NCBI RefSeq assembly: GCF_006496635.1
Contig: NZ_CP022958.1
Coordinates: forward strand, 4,650,001 to 4,714,000
Source of the DNA: Azoarcus sp. DD4
GTDB lineage: Bacteria; Pseudomonadota; Gammaproteobacteria; Burkholderiales; Rhodocyclaceae
DNA: 64,000 nt
Direction: 5' to 3'
Both the position numbers and the translations under genes were made by a program. The notes below the pieces were generated by a model, which made no database searches, was not told where the DNA came from, and saw nothing but the letters and a program-made list of their open reading frames with translations. How positions within the stretch are numbered: the stretch's first letter is position 1; every line of letters starts with the position of its first letter. This document shows, in pieces, positions 63,749-64,000 of this stretch.

Positions 63749-64000
63749 TCGACAGCCCTTCTCAGGACGTCAACGAGTGGCACCATTGCATTCGGGAAAC
63801 AATATCCGGACACGTGAGATGACAGTTCCTCATTGCGGGCCGGGCGATCTAACACCCTGCCGATGCCGGCAGCTATGTCGTCAGTCGAACGCGGATCCAC
63901 GTACTCGGCATGCTCCAGGAAATGCTCCCGCGACCAATCGGAATCGCTGAGCAGCAGGCGACAGCCCGACAACCCTGCGTCCAGCGCCGACAGCCCTGCG
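63745..64000 (-). CDS. Glycosyltransferase, C-terminal part (start outside window)
   Basis: About 84 residues are visible and the frame is open to the window edge. The sequence includes LSALDAGLSGCRLLLSDSDW, HAEYVDPRSTDDIAAGIGRV and a basic end. This is the tail of a GT4 donor domain, in the position after the EX7E motif. It overlaps the histidine phosphatase by four bases. Sugar specificity cannot be inferred. Confidence 0.72.
   Translation of the reverse strand, partial: AGLSALDAGLSGCRLLLSDSDWSREHFLEHAEYVDPRSTDDIAAGIGRVLDRPARNEELSSHVSGYCFPNAMVPLVDVLRRAVE

Overview
The window is GC-rich, densely packed bacterial chromosome. The PEP-CTERM exported protein, the cobalamin gene set, the LPS genes and the codon use suggest a betaproteobacterium, plausibly Rhodocyclales (Azoarcus/Thauera/Aromatoleum type). 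That placement is inference; no rRNA or tRNA gene was seen.

Region 1 (1-9.3 kb) is ordinary core and accessory sequence: the end of a PAS-GAF-GGDEF-EAL c-di-GMP protein, a PEP-CTERM protein, an acetyl-CoA hydrolase/CoA-transferase behind an operator-like palindrome, a LeuE exporter, an M32 carboxypeptidase, an exported pair (unknown protein plus DUF2145) and phosphatidylserine decarboxylase.

Region 2 (9.3-22.1 kb) handles cobalamin. A cobalamin riboswitch precedes btuB-btuC-btuD-cobO-cobA-cobB on the minus strand. cobU runs divergently, then cobT-cobS-cobC on the plus strand. An M48 peptidase/DUF898 membrane-protein pair sits inside. The window holds uptake, adenosylation and nucleotide-loop assembly, plus only two ring-pathway enzymes (CobA, CobB).

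Region 3 (22.1-42.5 kb) is an LPS inner-core cluster: rfaE1, rfaD, waaF, waaC, waaG, waaP, three more WaaP/InaA-type kinase-fold genes (one with two domains), msbA, a fifth kinase-fold gene, a DxD glycosyltransferase, waaL, a hexapeptide acetyltransferase, four minus-strand glycosyltransferase-type genes and a carbamoyltransferase. As I recall it, the content resembles the Pseudomonas aeruginosa core locus, where the carbamoyltransferase acts on heptose.

Region 4 (42.5-50.4 kb) has two tandem paralogous AT3-SGNH acyltransferases, a TauE/SafE exporter, cysQ, and a CysN-CysC fusion whose GTPase half looks eroded.

Region 5 (50.4-64 kb, all minus strand) is an O-polysaccharide cluster: WbpM-type dehydratase, WbpL-type initiating transferase, WbpV-type reductase, several GT4 glycosyltransferases, rmd and gmd (GDP-D-rhamnose), an 845-residue double glycosyltransferase, and a histidine phosphatase. 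Base composition falls visibly from about 57 kb onward. A frameshifted remnant of a glycosyltransferase accessory domain lies at 60.1-60.46 kb. Together regions 3-5 would build, decorate and export LPS: heptose core with phosphate and carbamoyl groups, an amino-sugar-primed and probably D-rhamnose-containing O chain, and O-acetylation.
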